Of a DNA stretch of 47,043 bases, positions 34,782 through 44,700 are shown piece by piece. Source of the stretch: CAZTYW01 sp964617695. GTDB taxonomy: Bacteria > Chloroflexota > Dehalococcoidia > UBA2247 > RBG-13-53-26. Position 1 is the stretch's first letter. Each line of letters starts with the position of its first letter. A program made the position numbers and the translations under genes. The stretch lies in NCBI GenBank assembly GCA_964617695.1, contig CAZTYW010000009.1, forward strand, positions 1 through 47,043. The letters run 5' to 3'. The notes under the pieces are model-generated. The model did not search any database, was not told where the DNA came from, and saw only the letters and a list, made by a program, of their open reading frames with translations.

Positions 34782-35957
34782 ATGAAAATGGATGCTCCCG
34801 CACAAGAGAACGTCACGTTGCGTGCACTTGAGCGCTTTCGAAGCGTCAATCAGGCATTTCCCAAGACAGACCACATCCTTGAACATAAGGCCCAGGGCAA
34901 GAAGGTCTTTGGCTGGCTGTGTACCTACATACCCGAAGAACTCATCCACGCGGCTGGTGGACTCCCTGTCCGCATCACCGGCCACTCCCAGGAGACAGAG
35001 CTCGAGGACGGCAACGCCTATTTCTATGTCAACAACTGTTCTTTTTCCAGAAGCTGCCTCCAACTCGGAATCAGAGGAGCATATGATTTCCTGGACGGCG
35101 TGGTGGGCGCATCCACTTGTGACGGAGCCCGTCGCCTCTTCGACCTCTGGCGCCACTACGTTGGCACGCCCTTTGGCCATGTACTGACAGTGCCGCGCAA
35201 GTATACCCAGAGAGCACACGACCTGTACTACAGTCAGGTTGCACAGCTCAAGGACCGCCTGGAGGAATTCCTCGGCGTCCAGATAAGCGACGACTCACTG
35301 CAGAACTCCGTGGACGTATACAACGAGTCCAGGAGGCTGCTGAAGGCTCTCTACGAGTTGAGAAAACTGCCCAACCCACCCATCACCGGAGCAGAGACGC
35401 TGGAGGTGCTGGACGCAAGCTTCCGCATGCCGAAGGAGTTGTTCAACCAATACCTGAAGGAGCTTCTGGATGAGCTATCGAAATCGGGCATCTCGCACCA
35501 CGGTAGGGCTCGGCTGATGATTGCCGGAAGCGTTATGACTAATCCCGAATTCATCGGGTCCATCGAGGACATTGGCGGACTGGTGGTGACCGATGAACTC
35601 TGCACAAGCACCAGGTACTGGTCGGACCCGGTACATCTCGATGGCAAAGGAAACGTGCTAGGGGCTATCTCACGGCGATACTTGAACAACTTCCCCTGCG
35701 CCCGCATGGTCCCGTCGGATGAGCGATTCGACCGCATACTCGGCCTGATCAACGACTTCAAGGTGGAAGGCGTCATCAGCCAGGTTATCCGGTATTGCGT
35801 GCCCTATGCCCACGACCTGCCCCTTCTGACAGACAGGCTCAAGGCACAGAACATCCCCGTGTTGGCATTGGACGTTGAGTACGGTACATCGGGATCGGGA
35901 CAGATTCAGACCAGAGTGCAGGCCTTTCTGGAAATGCTGGAGTCAAGGAAAAGATGA
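34782..35957 (+). CDS. 2-hydroxyacyl-CoA dehydratase subunit (HgdB/FldB/BcrB-like)
   Basis: A 391-residue subunit of the enzyme group that removes water from 2-hydroxyacyl-CoA, or reduces benzoyl-CoA, by a ketyl-radical mechanism after ATP-driven one-electron injection. The N-terminal half has the family layout GWLCTYIPEELIHAAGGLPVR (C47), VNNCSFSRSC (C86, C92) and GVVGASTCDGARRL (C113), which supply [4Fe-4S] ligands. The C-terminal part has RLMIAGSVMTNPEFI, YCVPYAHDLPLL and ALDVEYG. The next gene starts within its stop (ATGA overlap). The substrate is not readable. A two-subunit plus one-activase set favours a 2-hydroxyacyl-CoA dehydratase over class I benzoyl-CoA reductase. Confidence 0.88.
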   Translation: MKMDAPAQENVTLRALERFRSVNQAFPKTDHILEHKAQGKKVFGWLCTYIPEELIHAAGGLPVRITGHSQETELEDGNAYFYVNNCSFSRSCLQLGIRGAYDFLDGVVGASTCDGARRLFDLWRHYVGTPFGHVLTVPRKYTQRAHDLYYSQVAQLKDRLEEFLGVQISDDSLQNSVDVYNESRRLLKALYELRKLPNPPITGAETLEVLDASFRMPKELFNQYLKELLDELSKSGISHHGRARLMIAGSVMTNPEFIGSIEDIGGLVVTDELCTSTRYWSDPVHLDGKGNVLGAISRRYLNNFPCARMVPSDERFDRILGLINDFKVEGVISQVIRYCVPYAHDLPLLTDRLKAQNIPVLALDVEYGTSGSGQIQTRVQAFLEMLESRKR

Positions 35958-37222
35958 CACTAGTGGAGGAAAAGGGCAACAGAATCGATTCACTCCGGCG
36001 TGCTTGCCGCCTGATGCTGCGGATGAGCAAGGCGCAGCCCAAGGTGAGGCAGAGCGAGATAATCTATTACCAGATGCTGGCCGATTACTTCAACCGCCTG
36101 CTCAATGCCAGAAAGGACGGTGGATTCATAGCCGCCCACACCCTCTTCTTTCCCAGCGAGATCATGTACGCCATGGGTATCGAGCCCATGAACACGGAGA
36201 CAACCTCCTGGATGACCGCCCTATTCCTTGGCGAGTGCGCCGACCTGCTTGCTGCCGGTGCTGAGCTTGGGCTAGCGTCTGAGATATGCTCTCCGCACCG
36301 CGGTTTGGCTGGCGCCTTCGCCATCAAAGCTCTGCCGCGCCCCGATGTGGTGCTCTGGTCCAACATGGTCTGCGACAACACCGCAAAGAGCGGAGAGCTG
36401 CTAATGAAGATCAACGACTGCCCGGGCTTCTTCCTCGACCGACCTTTCCAACGCTCCAAAGTCGAGTTGGACTACCTGGTTCACGAATTGGAGGACATGG
36501 TAGCCTTTCTTGAGGAGCACTCCGGACGCAAGATGGATTGGGACCGTCTATCTGGCATCGTGGCCGAAATGGACACCCAGATTCAGCTCCTGCGCCAAAT
36601 CAACAGACTGCGTCAGGCTATCCCGTCTCCTTTCCACCCTCAGGGCTTCCTCGAGCTGCTAACCATCGACTACCTGTTCGCCGGACGGCCAGAGGCAACC
36701 GACTATCTACGAACGCTTGTCCAGGAACTGACTGAGGCGGTTCGCGACGGCAGGGGTGCCGTCCCTCGGGAGCGTTTCCGTCTGATGACACTCTTCCTGC
36801 CACCCATGTACCTGATGGGCTTTCTGGAGAGGATCTCCCAGGAATACGGGGCAGTGAGCGTGACCGAGCCTTTCTTCTGCAACTGGGTGGAAGGGCGACT
36901 CGATCCGAGCAGGCCCCTGGAGAGCGTGGCCAGAAAATCATACCTGCTGCCGGAGATGCGCATGTATGGGCCACTCGACGACAGGGCCCTGGAGAACATT
37001 GTCCAGAGCGCGAAGCAATACAAGATCGATGGCGCAGTGTACTATGCCGATGTAGGCTGCCGTCACACCTGTGCCACAATCAAGCTCTTCAAGGACACTC
37101 TTGACGAACTGGGCATACCGGTCCTCACCCTGGACTGCGACATAGTGGACCCCACCGTCACTTCCGAGGAGGAAATAAGAGACAAGCTCGAACGGTTCTT
37201 TGAATTGCTGGAGGACCGCTGA
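35954..37222 (+). CDS. 2-hydroxyacyl-CoA dehydratase, second subunit
   Basis: A 422-residue paralog of the preceding gene, with the same family traits: AAHTLFFPSEIMYAMGIEPM, LASEICSPHRGLAGAF (C112), LWSNMVCDNTAKSG (C140) and a C-terminal YYADVGCRHTCATIKLFKD with LTLDCDIVD. It should form the heterodimer core with the first subunit. The start overlaps the previous stop by 4 bases, which suggests equal production. The activase gene follows after 28 bases. Confidence 0.87.
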   Translation: MTLVEEKGNRIDSLRRACRLMLRMSKAQPKVRQSEIIYYQMLADYFNRLLNARKDGGFIAAHTLFFPSEIMYAMGIEPMNTETTSWMTALFLGECADLLAAGAELGLASEICSPHRGLAGAFAIKALPRPDVVLWSNMVCDNTAKSGELLMKINDCPGFFLDRPFQRSKVELDYLVHELEDMVAFLEEHSGRKMDWDRLSGIVAEMDTQIQLLRQINRLRQAIPSPFHPQGFLELLTIDYLFAGRPEATDYLRTLVQELTEAVRDGRGAVPRERFRLMTLFLPPMYLMGFLERISQEYGAVSVTEPFFCNWVEGRLDPSRPLESVARKSYLLPEMRMYGPLDDRALENIVQSAKQYKIDGAVYYADVGCRHTCATIKLFKDTLDELGIPVLTLDCDIVDPTVTSEEEIRDKLERFFELLEDR

Positions 37223-37250
37223 TCATGTTTGTCCCCGTTACTATATAGCC

Positions 37251-38045
37251 GTGAAAGCACTAGGTGTAGACATAGGCAGCGTGACCACCAAAGCAGTCGT
37301 ACTGGACGATAGCGGTGTCCTGTGCTCCAGTATCATACCCTCCGCTGACGCAGCCGAGTCGAGCGCCATGGCGGCCGTCGACAAGGTCCTTGAACAGGCA
37401 GGTCTGGTCTTTGACAAGACTGTGCATATTGTCTCGACCGGAGTAGGTGGGAAATCAGTCTCGTTCAGCCAGCAATCGAAGGCGATCACCACCTGCCTGG
37501 CACGTGGAGTCCGCTATCTCTTTCCCTCGGCTCACATGGCAATAGACATGGGAGCCGAGACTATCACCGTTGTCAAGATAAATGGACGGGGACGGCTCAG
37601 CGATTGGGGCAACCAGGACAAATGTGCCGCTGGCACCGGCATCTTCTTGCAGCAGATGGCCAAGCTAATGGATACGTCTCTTGAAGAGATGTCCAACCTG
37701 TCACTGGAAGCCAAGACAAGGGCTGAGATCTCGACTACCTGCGCTGTGTTCGCCGAATCGGAGGTGATATCCCACGTACACCGTGTCCCACCCACGCCCA
37801 AGGCAGAAATCGTTGCGGGTATATTCCTCTCGGCCGTGCGCCGTACGATGGCGCTGTGCAAGCGGATCGGAATTGAGAGGGATGTGACCGTGGTTGGTGG
37901 GATAGCCCTCAACAGCGGAATGATCGGCATCTTACAGGAGGAAATGGGGTTCGAAGTCCTCATACCTGAAGTGCCTCAGGTTGTTGCCGCACTTGGTGCG
38001 GCCATCATCGCTAGGGAAAACCTGGATGGGGGCGCGGAAGGTTAA
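37251..38045 (+). CDS. CoA-substrate-specific enzyme activase (BadF/BcrA/HgdC family)
   Basis: A 264-residue ASKHA ATPase that hydrolyses ATP to push an electron into the dehydratase. It has the phosphate loops GVDIGSVTTKAVVLDD (residues 5-20) and AIDMGAETITVVKI. Two Cys, C125 in QDKCAAGTG and C164 in STTCAVFAESEV, sit almost where HgdC has C127 and C166, which hold the single [4Fe-4S] cluster bridging the homodimer. GGIALNSGMIGILQEEMG closes the nucleotide site. The start is uncertain: GTG 37251 gives the normal N-terminus but has a poor ribosome site; a TTG at 37200 would add 17 residues and overlap the previous gene. Confidence 0.92.
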   Translation: MKALGVDIGSVTTKAVVLDDSGVLCSSIIPSADAAESSAMAAVDKVLEQAGLVFDKTVHIVSTGVGGKSVSFSQQSKAITTCLARGVRYLFPSAHMAIDMGAETITVVKINGRGRLSDWGNQDKCAAGTGIFLQQMAKLMDTSLEEMSNLSLEAKTRAEISTTCAVFAESEVISHVHRVPPTPKAEIVAGIFLSAVRRTMALCKRIGIERDVTVVGGIALNSGMIGILQEEMGFEVLIPEVPQVVAALGAAIIARENLDGGAEG

Positions 38046-38275
38046 TGCGGGTTACCGATACAGACATAGCCTCTCTGGGCACAAAGGCTGTCCGATGGCG
38101 TCGCCAGCCCATCGGCTCGGGGGTGATCTGCCACGGCAGTTCGGCAAGCACAAAGACACGTCAGCCGTCGAGTGTTTCTCACGAATATGACATAGGCGCC
38201 ATACCTGGAATGATGGCAACGACATCGCTGACTGAGTACGGAAGGAGGGCTGCGTATGACCAGAGCAGACGGTAG
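38045..38275 (+). CDS. Doubtful 76-residue ORF between activase and plsX
   Basis: The ATG overlaps the activase stop by one base (TAATG) with GGAAGG just upstream, and the end overlaps the plsX start by 20 bases. The product begins MRVTDTDIASLGTKAVRWRR and is rich in Ser, Thr and Arg. I recognise no motif and no membrane segment. The coupling is suggestive, but the region may simply be a spacer. Confidence 0.25.
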   Translation: MRVTDTDIASLGTKAVRWRRQPIGSGVICHGSSASTKTRQPSSVSHEYDIGAIPGMMATTSLTEYGRRAAYDQSRR

Positions 38276-39371
38276 AGGTGCATGGGCAGGCTCAAGCGGT
38301 CAGGCGCGGGCGCGCAAAAGGGAGTCAAGCGACAGGGCCGGCCTGGTTAGGGTAGCGGTCGACGCCATGGGAGGTGATCATGCTCCCTCCGAAGTCGTCA
38401 AGGGAGCTGTAAAGGCAGCCAGAGAGTTGGAGGTTGAGGTCCTCCTTACAGGCCCGAAAGAGACTGTTGAGAAGGAACTCAGCCAATCGGATTTCACCGG
38501 TCTGCCCATTCACGTGGTTGACGCACCCGACGTCATCAAAGATGGCGAGCACCCTCTAGTCGCTGTGATGCGCAAGCCGAAGAGTTCGGTCGCCGTGGCA
38601 GCCAGGATGGTGAAAACCGGCAAGGCGGACGCCATGATGAGCGCTGGTTCAACAGGAGCCCTCATGGTTGCCGCCCTTCGATACATGGGGACCCTGCCGG
38701 GTGTCGACCGACCTATCATCGGAGGTCCCTTCATACAACTGGCTCCCAACACGTTCGTCCTTGACATGGGAGCCAATGTAGGTTGCCAGGCCAGTCACAT
38801 GCTGAACTTCGCCGTAACAGGCAGCGTGTTTGCCAAGGAGTTCCTCGGCATAGACAGCCCCAGGGTCGGACTCCTCAACGTCGGTACCGAGCCAGGCAAG
38901 GGTAACGAGGTAGTGAAAGAGGCCTATTCGCTGCTGAAGGAAAGCGGCCTGAACTTCATTGGGAATGTCGAAGGCATGGACATCCCGCTGGGAAAAGCCG
39001 ACGTCATTGTCTGCGACGGTTTCGTTGGGAACATAATGCTCAAGTTCTCCGAAGGCCTGGGTACCAGTATCTGCCAGTGGCTCAAGAAGGAACTGGCTGG
39101 CAAACTGCCTGGACCGGAGGTCGAGAGCCTTACCGCTGAACTGATGAGGCTGGTAAGCCCAGCCGAGCTGGCTGGAGGCGCTCCTGTATGGGGCATAGAC
39201 GGCGTGGCCGTAATCGGTCATGGCAGCAGCCGCGCCGACCAGATTGCGGCTGCCATCAGCGAGGCCAAGCTGGCCGTGGAGAGCGACTTCGTTGGTACAC
39301 TGCGGGCGGAACTGGAGGAAGCGCAGAGAATCATTTCAGCGAACAACCACTCAGCGAACGACCACGGATAG
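38256..39371 (+). CDS. plsX: Phosphate acyltransferase PlsX
   Basis: Makes acyl-phosphate from acyl-ACP, the first step to bacterial phospholipids with PlsY. Family signatures are VAVDAMGGDHAPSEVVKGAV, MMSAGSTGALMVAALRYMG, LDMGANVGCQASHMLNFA, LLNVGTEPGKGNE and VCDGFVGNIMLKFSEG. Length 371 aa includes about 30 extra basic residues before the conserved start. The ATG at 38256 is favoured because GGAAGGAGGG precedes it, although an internal start cannot be excluded. The acpP gene follows after 78 bases. Confidence 0.95.
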   Translation: MTRADGRGAWAGSSGQARARKRESSDRAGLVRVAVDAMGGDHAPSEVVKGAVKAARELEVEVLLTGPKETVEKELSQSDFTGLPIHVVDAPDVIKDGEHPLVAVMRKPKSSVAVAARMVKTGKADAMMSAGSTGALMVAALRYMGTLPGVDRPIIGGPFIQLAPNTFVLDMGANVGCQASHMLNFAVTGSVFAKEFLGIDSPRVGLLNVGTEPGKGNEVVKEAYSLLKESGLNFIGNVEGMDIPLGKADVIVCDGFVGNIMLKFSEGLGTSICQWLKKELAGKLPGPEVESLTAELMRLVSPAELAGGAPVWGIDGVAVIGHGSSRADQIAAAISEAKLAVESDFVGTLRAELEEAQRIISANNHSANDHG

Positions 39372-39449
39372 GTCGCCAGGCGAGCCGCTGCTCGAATGTC
39401 TTGCATCGACTGTGCATTTGGGATTTGACTACGGCGCCAGGAGGTTGCA

Positions 39450-39680
39450 GTGTCTGTACTGGAAGAATTGAAGCGAACGATAGCCAAGGTCACTCACGGA
39501 AACGAGCAGGACATAACCGTGGACACGGCGCTGAAGGACATGAATATCGATTCTCTGCATTGGATCCAGATCATCGTGGCCATCGAGAGCGCTTTTGACG
39601 TCGAGATAGATATTGACAAGATGCGGGAGTTCGTAACAGTCGGCGACTTCGTCAAGCATGTAGAGGAACTGGGCGGGTAG
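39450..39680 (+). CDS. acpP: Acyl carrier protein
   Basis: A 76-residue ACP with the 4'-phosphopantetheine Ser at S35 in NIDSLHWIQIIVAIE. The acidic helix II and the spacing DMNIDSL match the family, although the usual DSLDTVEL motif is diverged to DSLHWIQI. It may therefore serve a specialised pathway instead of bulk fatty acid synthesis. The start is GTG with CAGGAGGT 4 bases upstream. It directly follows plsX, which uses acyl-ACP. Confidence 0.9.
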   Translation: MSVLEELKRTIAKVTHGNEQDITVDTALKDMNIDSLHWIQIIVAIESAFDVEIDIDKMREFVTVGDFVKHVEELGG

Positions 39681-39721
39681 CTGCAGGCAGAACTCCGAGC
39701 ACCAAGCGTCCAGTGGTCAGC

Positions 39722-39750
39722 TTGTACCGAGGGAATCCAACAGGTATAAT
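39722..39750 (+). promoter_or_regulatory. Candidate promoter for the radical SAM gene
   Basis: TTGTAC (3 of 6), a 17-base spacer and a perfect TATAAT leave a leader of about 250 bases before 40007. In the gene-free stretch 39681-40006 I see no cobalamin riboswitch core and no terminator. Confidence 0.5.
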
Positions 39751-40006
39751 AGCCACAACCGGAAAGCAAAAAGGGCCAATCGGTGAAGACTACATTGTTG
39801 TCCTGCCGCAGGCACGGGCATCCCGGGAGGGCAGGCAGTCGCAAGCCAACACACTCGCCCGGCAGCGGAATCGCCTTGAGAAGCTTGGCCCGTACTGGCT
39901 GTGTCGCTCTTCTGTCAAGTCACCGGCTTGCGTCCTGTAGCACATGAACGTGCGAGTTGGTTGAACGGAGGGACACTCACAAACGTGAAAGACAGAATTT
40001 AGAGCA

Positions 40007-41578
40007 GTGCGAGTCCTGCTAGTAACCGCCCCTTACTCGCTCGAAGAGCATCCTATGCCGCCTCTGTCTTTGAGCTACCTGGCCGGCATGCTCCTGGCCC
40101 ACGGCATTGAAGTCGAAATCCTTGACCTGCTAACATCCAAGCTCAGCGCAGCCAAGATAAGGCGCAAGCTGCAACGGTTCCAGCCCCACGCAGTCGGTGC
40201 TGGCTGCGTCACTATGAGCTTTCCCGCAGCGGCCAGGATCCTCAAGGTCTGCAAGGAGTACGACCATCGCATAGTCACCATCATCGGCGGACCACACGTC
40301 AGCTTCTCCGCGGAAGATACTTTCCACCGTGCACCCTGGATAGACGTGATAGTAGTGGGTGAAGGTGACTCGACCGTACTCGAAGTGGTGTCGGCCATAG
40401 ACAGTAATACCGGCCTTGAACAGGTCCCGGGGATCTTCATTCGCAAGAACGGCAGAGTGGTCAAGACAAGCCCCCGACCGCCAGTCCAGGAACTTGACCG
40501 GCTGCCCTTGCCTGCCCGCCACTTGCTACCGATTTCCAGATACCGGGCTGTTGGCGCTGCCTGTTCGGTCATCACCAGCCGGGGCTGCCCTTACGGCTGC
40601 ATTTTCTGCTCCGCCCCCAAGATGTTCGGCAGGAAAGTGCGATTCCGCCACCCTGAGCAAGTGGTGGATGAGATTGAGTCGGTCCAACGTGACCTCGGCT
40701 TCGAGAGTCTGAACATTGTGGATGATACCTTCACCCTCAATCATCGCCACACGCAGGCGCTGTGCCGCGAGATGATTCGCCGCAACATCTCCATCGAATG
40801 GAGTGCCTATTCCCGGGTAGACACCTTGAACAGGGAGCTGCTGGAGCTCATGCGGGAGGCAGGCTGCAACTTCATAGTCTTCGGCATCGAATCTGGCAGC
40901 CAGGATATCCTGGACACGATCAAGAAGGGAATTACACTGGAGAAGATCAGGGCCGCTGTGAAGCTCACGTCGGCAGCGAAGATCAACAGCTTCGCCTCCT
41001 TTATCCTGGGGCTACCTGGAGAAACGCCCGAGACGGCCCGTATGACTGTGGCACTGGCCAGAGAACTGTTTGAAGGCTATGGCGTCCAGTACGGGTTCCA
41101 CTTCCTGTCACCTTTTCCAGGTACGGAAGTATACGAGAAGGCCGATGACTACGGAATTCGTGTCCTCACGCAGAACTGGGCGCGCTACAACGCCAACGAA
41201 CCTATCACGGAAGGCAGGCCCAACACCTCGCCTGTGGTCAGGCAGATAGTGGCCGACTATGACCACGATATCGAGCTTGCCTGGGGAAAGATAAGGGAAA
41301 TGGCGGGCGCAGGCGACGAAGCCTGCGCCAGGTCTCTGCAGGTACGACAAACCGGCCAGTTTGTCTGGAAGCTGCTGAGAGACGATCTCATTGAGAGCTT
41401 GGGAAGCATACGCGGAACCACCAGCCCACGGGAGGCCGCGGCAAAGCTTGTTCAGTCGCTTTCGGCCAAGACCGGGACACCCCCTGACGTGACGGAACAC
41501 GAGGTCTCCCGTTTGTTGCACAAGGGACTGCTCAAACACACCATATCCAACAACAGCCTCACCTGGCAATGGGCCTGA
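40007..41578 (+). CDS. B12-binding radical SAM protein
   Basis: A 523-residue enzyme with an N-terminal cobalamin-binding Rossmann-like domain (residues 1-140; PPLSLSYLAGMLLAHGIEVE, IIGGPHVSF, VVGEGDSTVLE). A radical SAM barrel follows with the cluster motif C194-x3-C198-x2-C201 in RGCPYGCIFC, NIVDDTFTLN and FGIESGSQDILDTIKKG. Such enzymes methylate, cyclise or rearrange unactivated carbons. The usual DxHxxG B12 motif is not seen, so B12 would bind base-off without a protein His, or not at all. The C-terminal 120 residues are not recognised. The start is GTG with a weak ribosome site. Confidence 0.87.
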   Translation: MRVLLVTAPYSLEEHPMPPLSLSYLAGMLLAHGIEVEILDLLTSKLSAAKIRRKLQRFQPHAVGAGCVTMSFPAAARILKVCKEYDHRIVTIIGGPHVSFSAEDTFHRAPWIDVIVVGEGDSTVLEVVSAIDSNTGLEQVPGIFIRKNGRVVKTSPRPPVQELDRLPLPARHLLPISRYRAVGAACSVITSRGCPYGCIFCSAPKMFGRKVRFRHPEQVVDEIESVQRDLGFESLNIVDDTFTLNHRHTQALCREMIRRNISIEWSAYSRVDTLNRELLELMREAGCNFIVFGIESGSQDILDTIKKGITLEKIRAAVKLTSAAKINSFASFILGLPGETPETARMTVALARELFEGYGVQYGFHFLSPFPGTEVYEKADDYGIRVLTQNWARYNANEPITEGRPNTSPVVRQIVADYDHDIELAWGKIREMAGAGDEACARSLQVRQTGQFVWKLLRDDLIESLGSIRGTTSPREAAAKLVQSLSAKTGTPPDVTEHEVSRLLHKGLLKHTISNNSLTWQWA

Positions 41579-41729
41579 GTCTATTGTAGACAGGCGCCCG
41601 CATCAGGCATCTTCGCGTGTCAATCGGTCTATAGCCTCGAGACGTACGACCCGAACCCTCACACGTCCACCACGCGGCAAAAGGTGAGCGCGGAGACGAC
41701 CACGACCCACCCAGGTTGAAAGGCACCGT

Positions 41730-44700
41730 CTACTCCGGCAGCCACCGTGATCGAGAAGGCACCGGCCGACGAAAGCGCTCGGTCACGCTGTAAAGGACCG
41801 GCACGACCAGCAGCGTCAGCAACGTGGAGGTAAACAGGCCACCAATGACCACCGCCGCCAACTCGCCAGCCAGGAGGACGCCCCCTCCTACGCCTACAGC
41901 CAGAGGAACCAGGGCAATCATGGTGGTCAGGGCTGTCATTAATATGGGCCGGAGTCGCGTGCGCCCCCCTTCAACCAGAGCATCATGCGTACTCATTCCT
42001 CGCCTGCGTAACTGCTCCACCAGAGCAATGAGCACAATAGCATTGGTGAGCACAATACCGACAAGCATCAGCATGCCCATGAGGGCCGAGGCACCGATTG
42101 GATGTCCGGCGGCAAGCAGGCCAAGCAAAGCCCCGATAGATGCAAGCGGAAGACTGACCATGATTATGAGAGGGCTGATGAAGGAACGGAATGTCGCCAC
42201 AACTATGGCGAAAGCAATCGCAATAGCCACAATTATGGCAATACCCATGCTGCCGAACGTCTCCTCCATCTCCTCGGCTACACCACCCATCTCGACTTCG
42301 ACCCCCGAAGTCTGGAGACTGTCTATCTCTTCTTGGGCAGCGCGGTTGACTGCCCCGACATCCTTCTCAGTAACCTTTGCCGTGATTGTGGCCGAGCGAT
42401 GCCCGTCAATGCGACGGATATGCGTCGGTTCCATCGCAACGTCTACATCGGCGATATCACTGAGCTTGATCAAGTAGGGCAGGCCCCCGCTTAGTCGAAG
42501 ATCGCCGAGTTCTTCGGCATCGGTCGCACTCGCCATCACGCCGGTGACAAACAGCTCTTTGCCATCCAGATACTGGCCTGTTCCACCGCCAGCCATCATC
42601 CCGTATAGCTCCATGTTCAGCGTGCCCATTTGCAGCCCGTCCGACATGTACAGCATGGCTGCAGAGCCATCTACATCGAATCGTGGCTTCGGCAGAGTGA
42701 CAGCGATGTCACGCTCGATATCGGTGATCCCCTCCACATTGCTCTCCAGCCGGGCAGACAGTTCCTCTGTTGCCGCGACAACTTCGCTGTAGTCTTCACC
42801 CAGGACACGAACTTCCAGGCCGCTCGAATCGAAGCTGCCCATCATCGACTCCATGGGACTCACTTCGATCGAACTCCCCCCTCCAAGTGGCTCGACGAGG
42901 GTACGCAAGTGTTCGGCCTCTTGTTCCAGGTCTGCACCAGGGTCAAGAAGTATCTCTATGGTTGCAGCGTTGGTACCACCACCCCCCATCATGGCCGTCA
43001 TGCCGCCGATGAACGAACTCGAGGAACCAACTGTCGTGTAGTAGAGTTCCACGTTGGGGTTGTCATCAGTCTCCATGATATTCTCCACCTCCATAGCCTT
43101 CTCAGAGGTGGTCTTCAAATCAGTCCCAAGAGGCATCTCGATATCTACTACAATCATCTTCTCGGCCATAGAAGGCATGAAAGACGTGCCAATAACAGGC
43201 ACAAGAGCCAGGCTGCCAACAAACAGCGCTACCGCGGCGATCAGGGTAAATGCTCGGTGCCCCAGCGCCCATTTCAGCACTGGGGTATAGGCCCTTTGAT
43301 ACCAGGCGTCTCCGGCTGCTGCTTTCCTCGTGCGCCCCAGAAAGCCTGACAAGGCAGGCACCACCATGAGCGACACGAACAGTGAGGCAAGCAGGGCAAA
43401 GGTTATGGTCAATGCAAAGGGCACGAAAAGCTCGCCCACAACGCCGCCTACAAAAGCCAGGGGGATAAAGATGGCTATAGTAGCCAGGGTAGCTGAGGTT
43501 ATCGGCAGGGCTACCTCCCTGGCACCGCCAAGCGCCGCTTCCTTGAAGCCCTCACCCCGGCGAAGACGGCGGTATATGACCTCAAGGAGAACAATGCTGT
43601 CATCGACGATACGCCCCACGGCTATCGCCATGCCACTCAGCGTCAGTATGTTGATGGTTATTCCCCAGGCCCACATGACCAGGAAACCGATGAGGATGCT
43701 GAGGGGGATGGATATGGCGATGACCAGTGAGCCGCGCACAGTCATCAGGAAGACCAGGATCACCAGGACGGCGAGGGTCCCTCCGATCACAGCCTCCCGT
43801 GTCAGTTCGGAGATGCTGCGCTCAATGAACTCGGACTGGTCGAATACGGTGAACAACCGCACGTCTTCTCCCAGACTCTGCTCGATCTCCTCAGCCTCGT
43901 CCACCACGGCATTGGCTACCGACACCGTGTTGGCCTCGGGGCCCTTCATCACCACGATACCCACACTGTTCTGGCCGTTGGTACGGGTCACCGCCGTGCC
44001 AGGGGCCGGGCCTATGTCGATTGTGGCCACATCGCCAAGCACAGCAGTTGGGCTGATGGGCGTGGCCGCAATGTCGTCCAGCGAGCTGTACTGCTGCATG
44101 CTGAGAATGCCCATAATCTGAGACACAGAGATCCCATGGCTGTTCAACTCCGCTGCGTCGGGGCTTATCAAGACCTTCTCTTGACCCCCCTCCGTCGATA
44201 CCGAGAACACTCCATCAATTTGTTCAAGCCTGGGTTTGACCTGGGTATCGGCTAGCTGCTCAAGCTCCCCGGGGTCCATATCCCCGCTGAGACTGAGGAT
44301 CACCAGCGGCAAAACGCTCATGTCGAGTGGAAACAGTTGAGGATTGTCGTCACCCTCCGGCAGTTGCCTCGGCACACCGGCAGGAAGCGCGAGTCCCTTC
44401 AGCCGATGGCGGATTGTCTCATTGACCTTGTCCATCTTGGTGCCGTACTCGAACTCGGCGAAGACAACGGACATGTTCTCCACTGAGACAGAATCGATGC
44501 TCTTCAGGCCTGCTATGCCCGAGATGGTACCTTCGACCGGTACCGTGACCTCCTGCATTACCTCCTCGGGCGACGCATTGGGGTAGACTGTCATCACCGT
44601 CGTCATCGGGAACTCAATATCCGGTATCATCTCGACCTTGAGCTGGAAGACCGCGAAGATTGAACCCCCGATGACCATCGCCACAACCAGGAAGGTCACC

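Noticed and set aside
39751..40006. Cobalamin riboswitch before the B12-radical SAM gene
   Set aside because: No B12-box-like GCCACTG core and no typical long-range hairpin were seen. The leader shows nothing specific.
43330..44121. Open frame of 263 codons on the plus strand
   Set aside because: Antisense to the membrane segments of the RND permease. Its Arg/Met/Ser-rich product is a typical mirror of hydrophobic codons.
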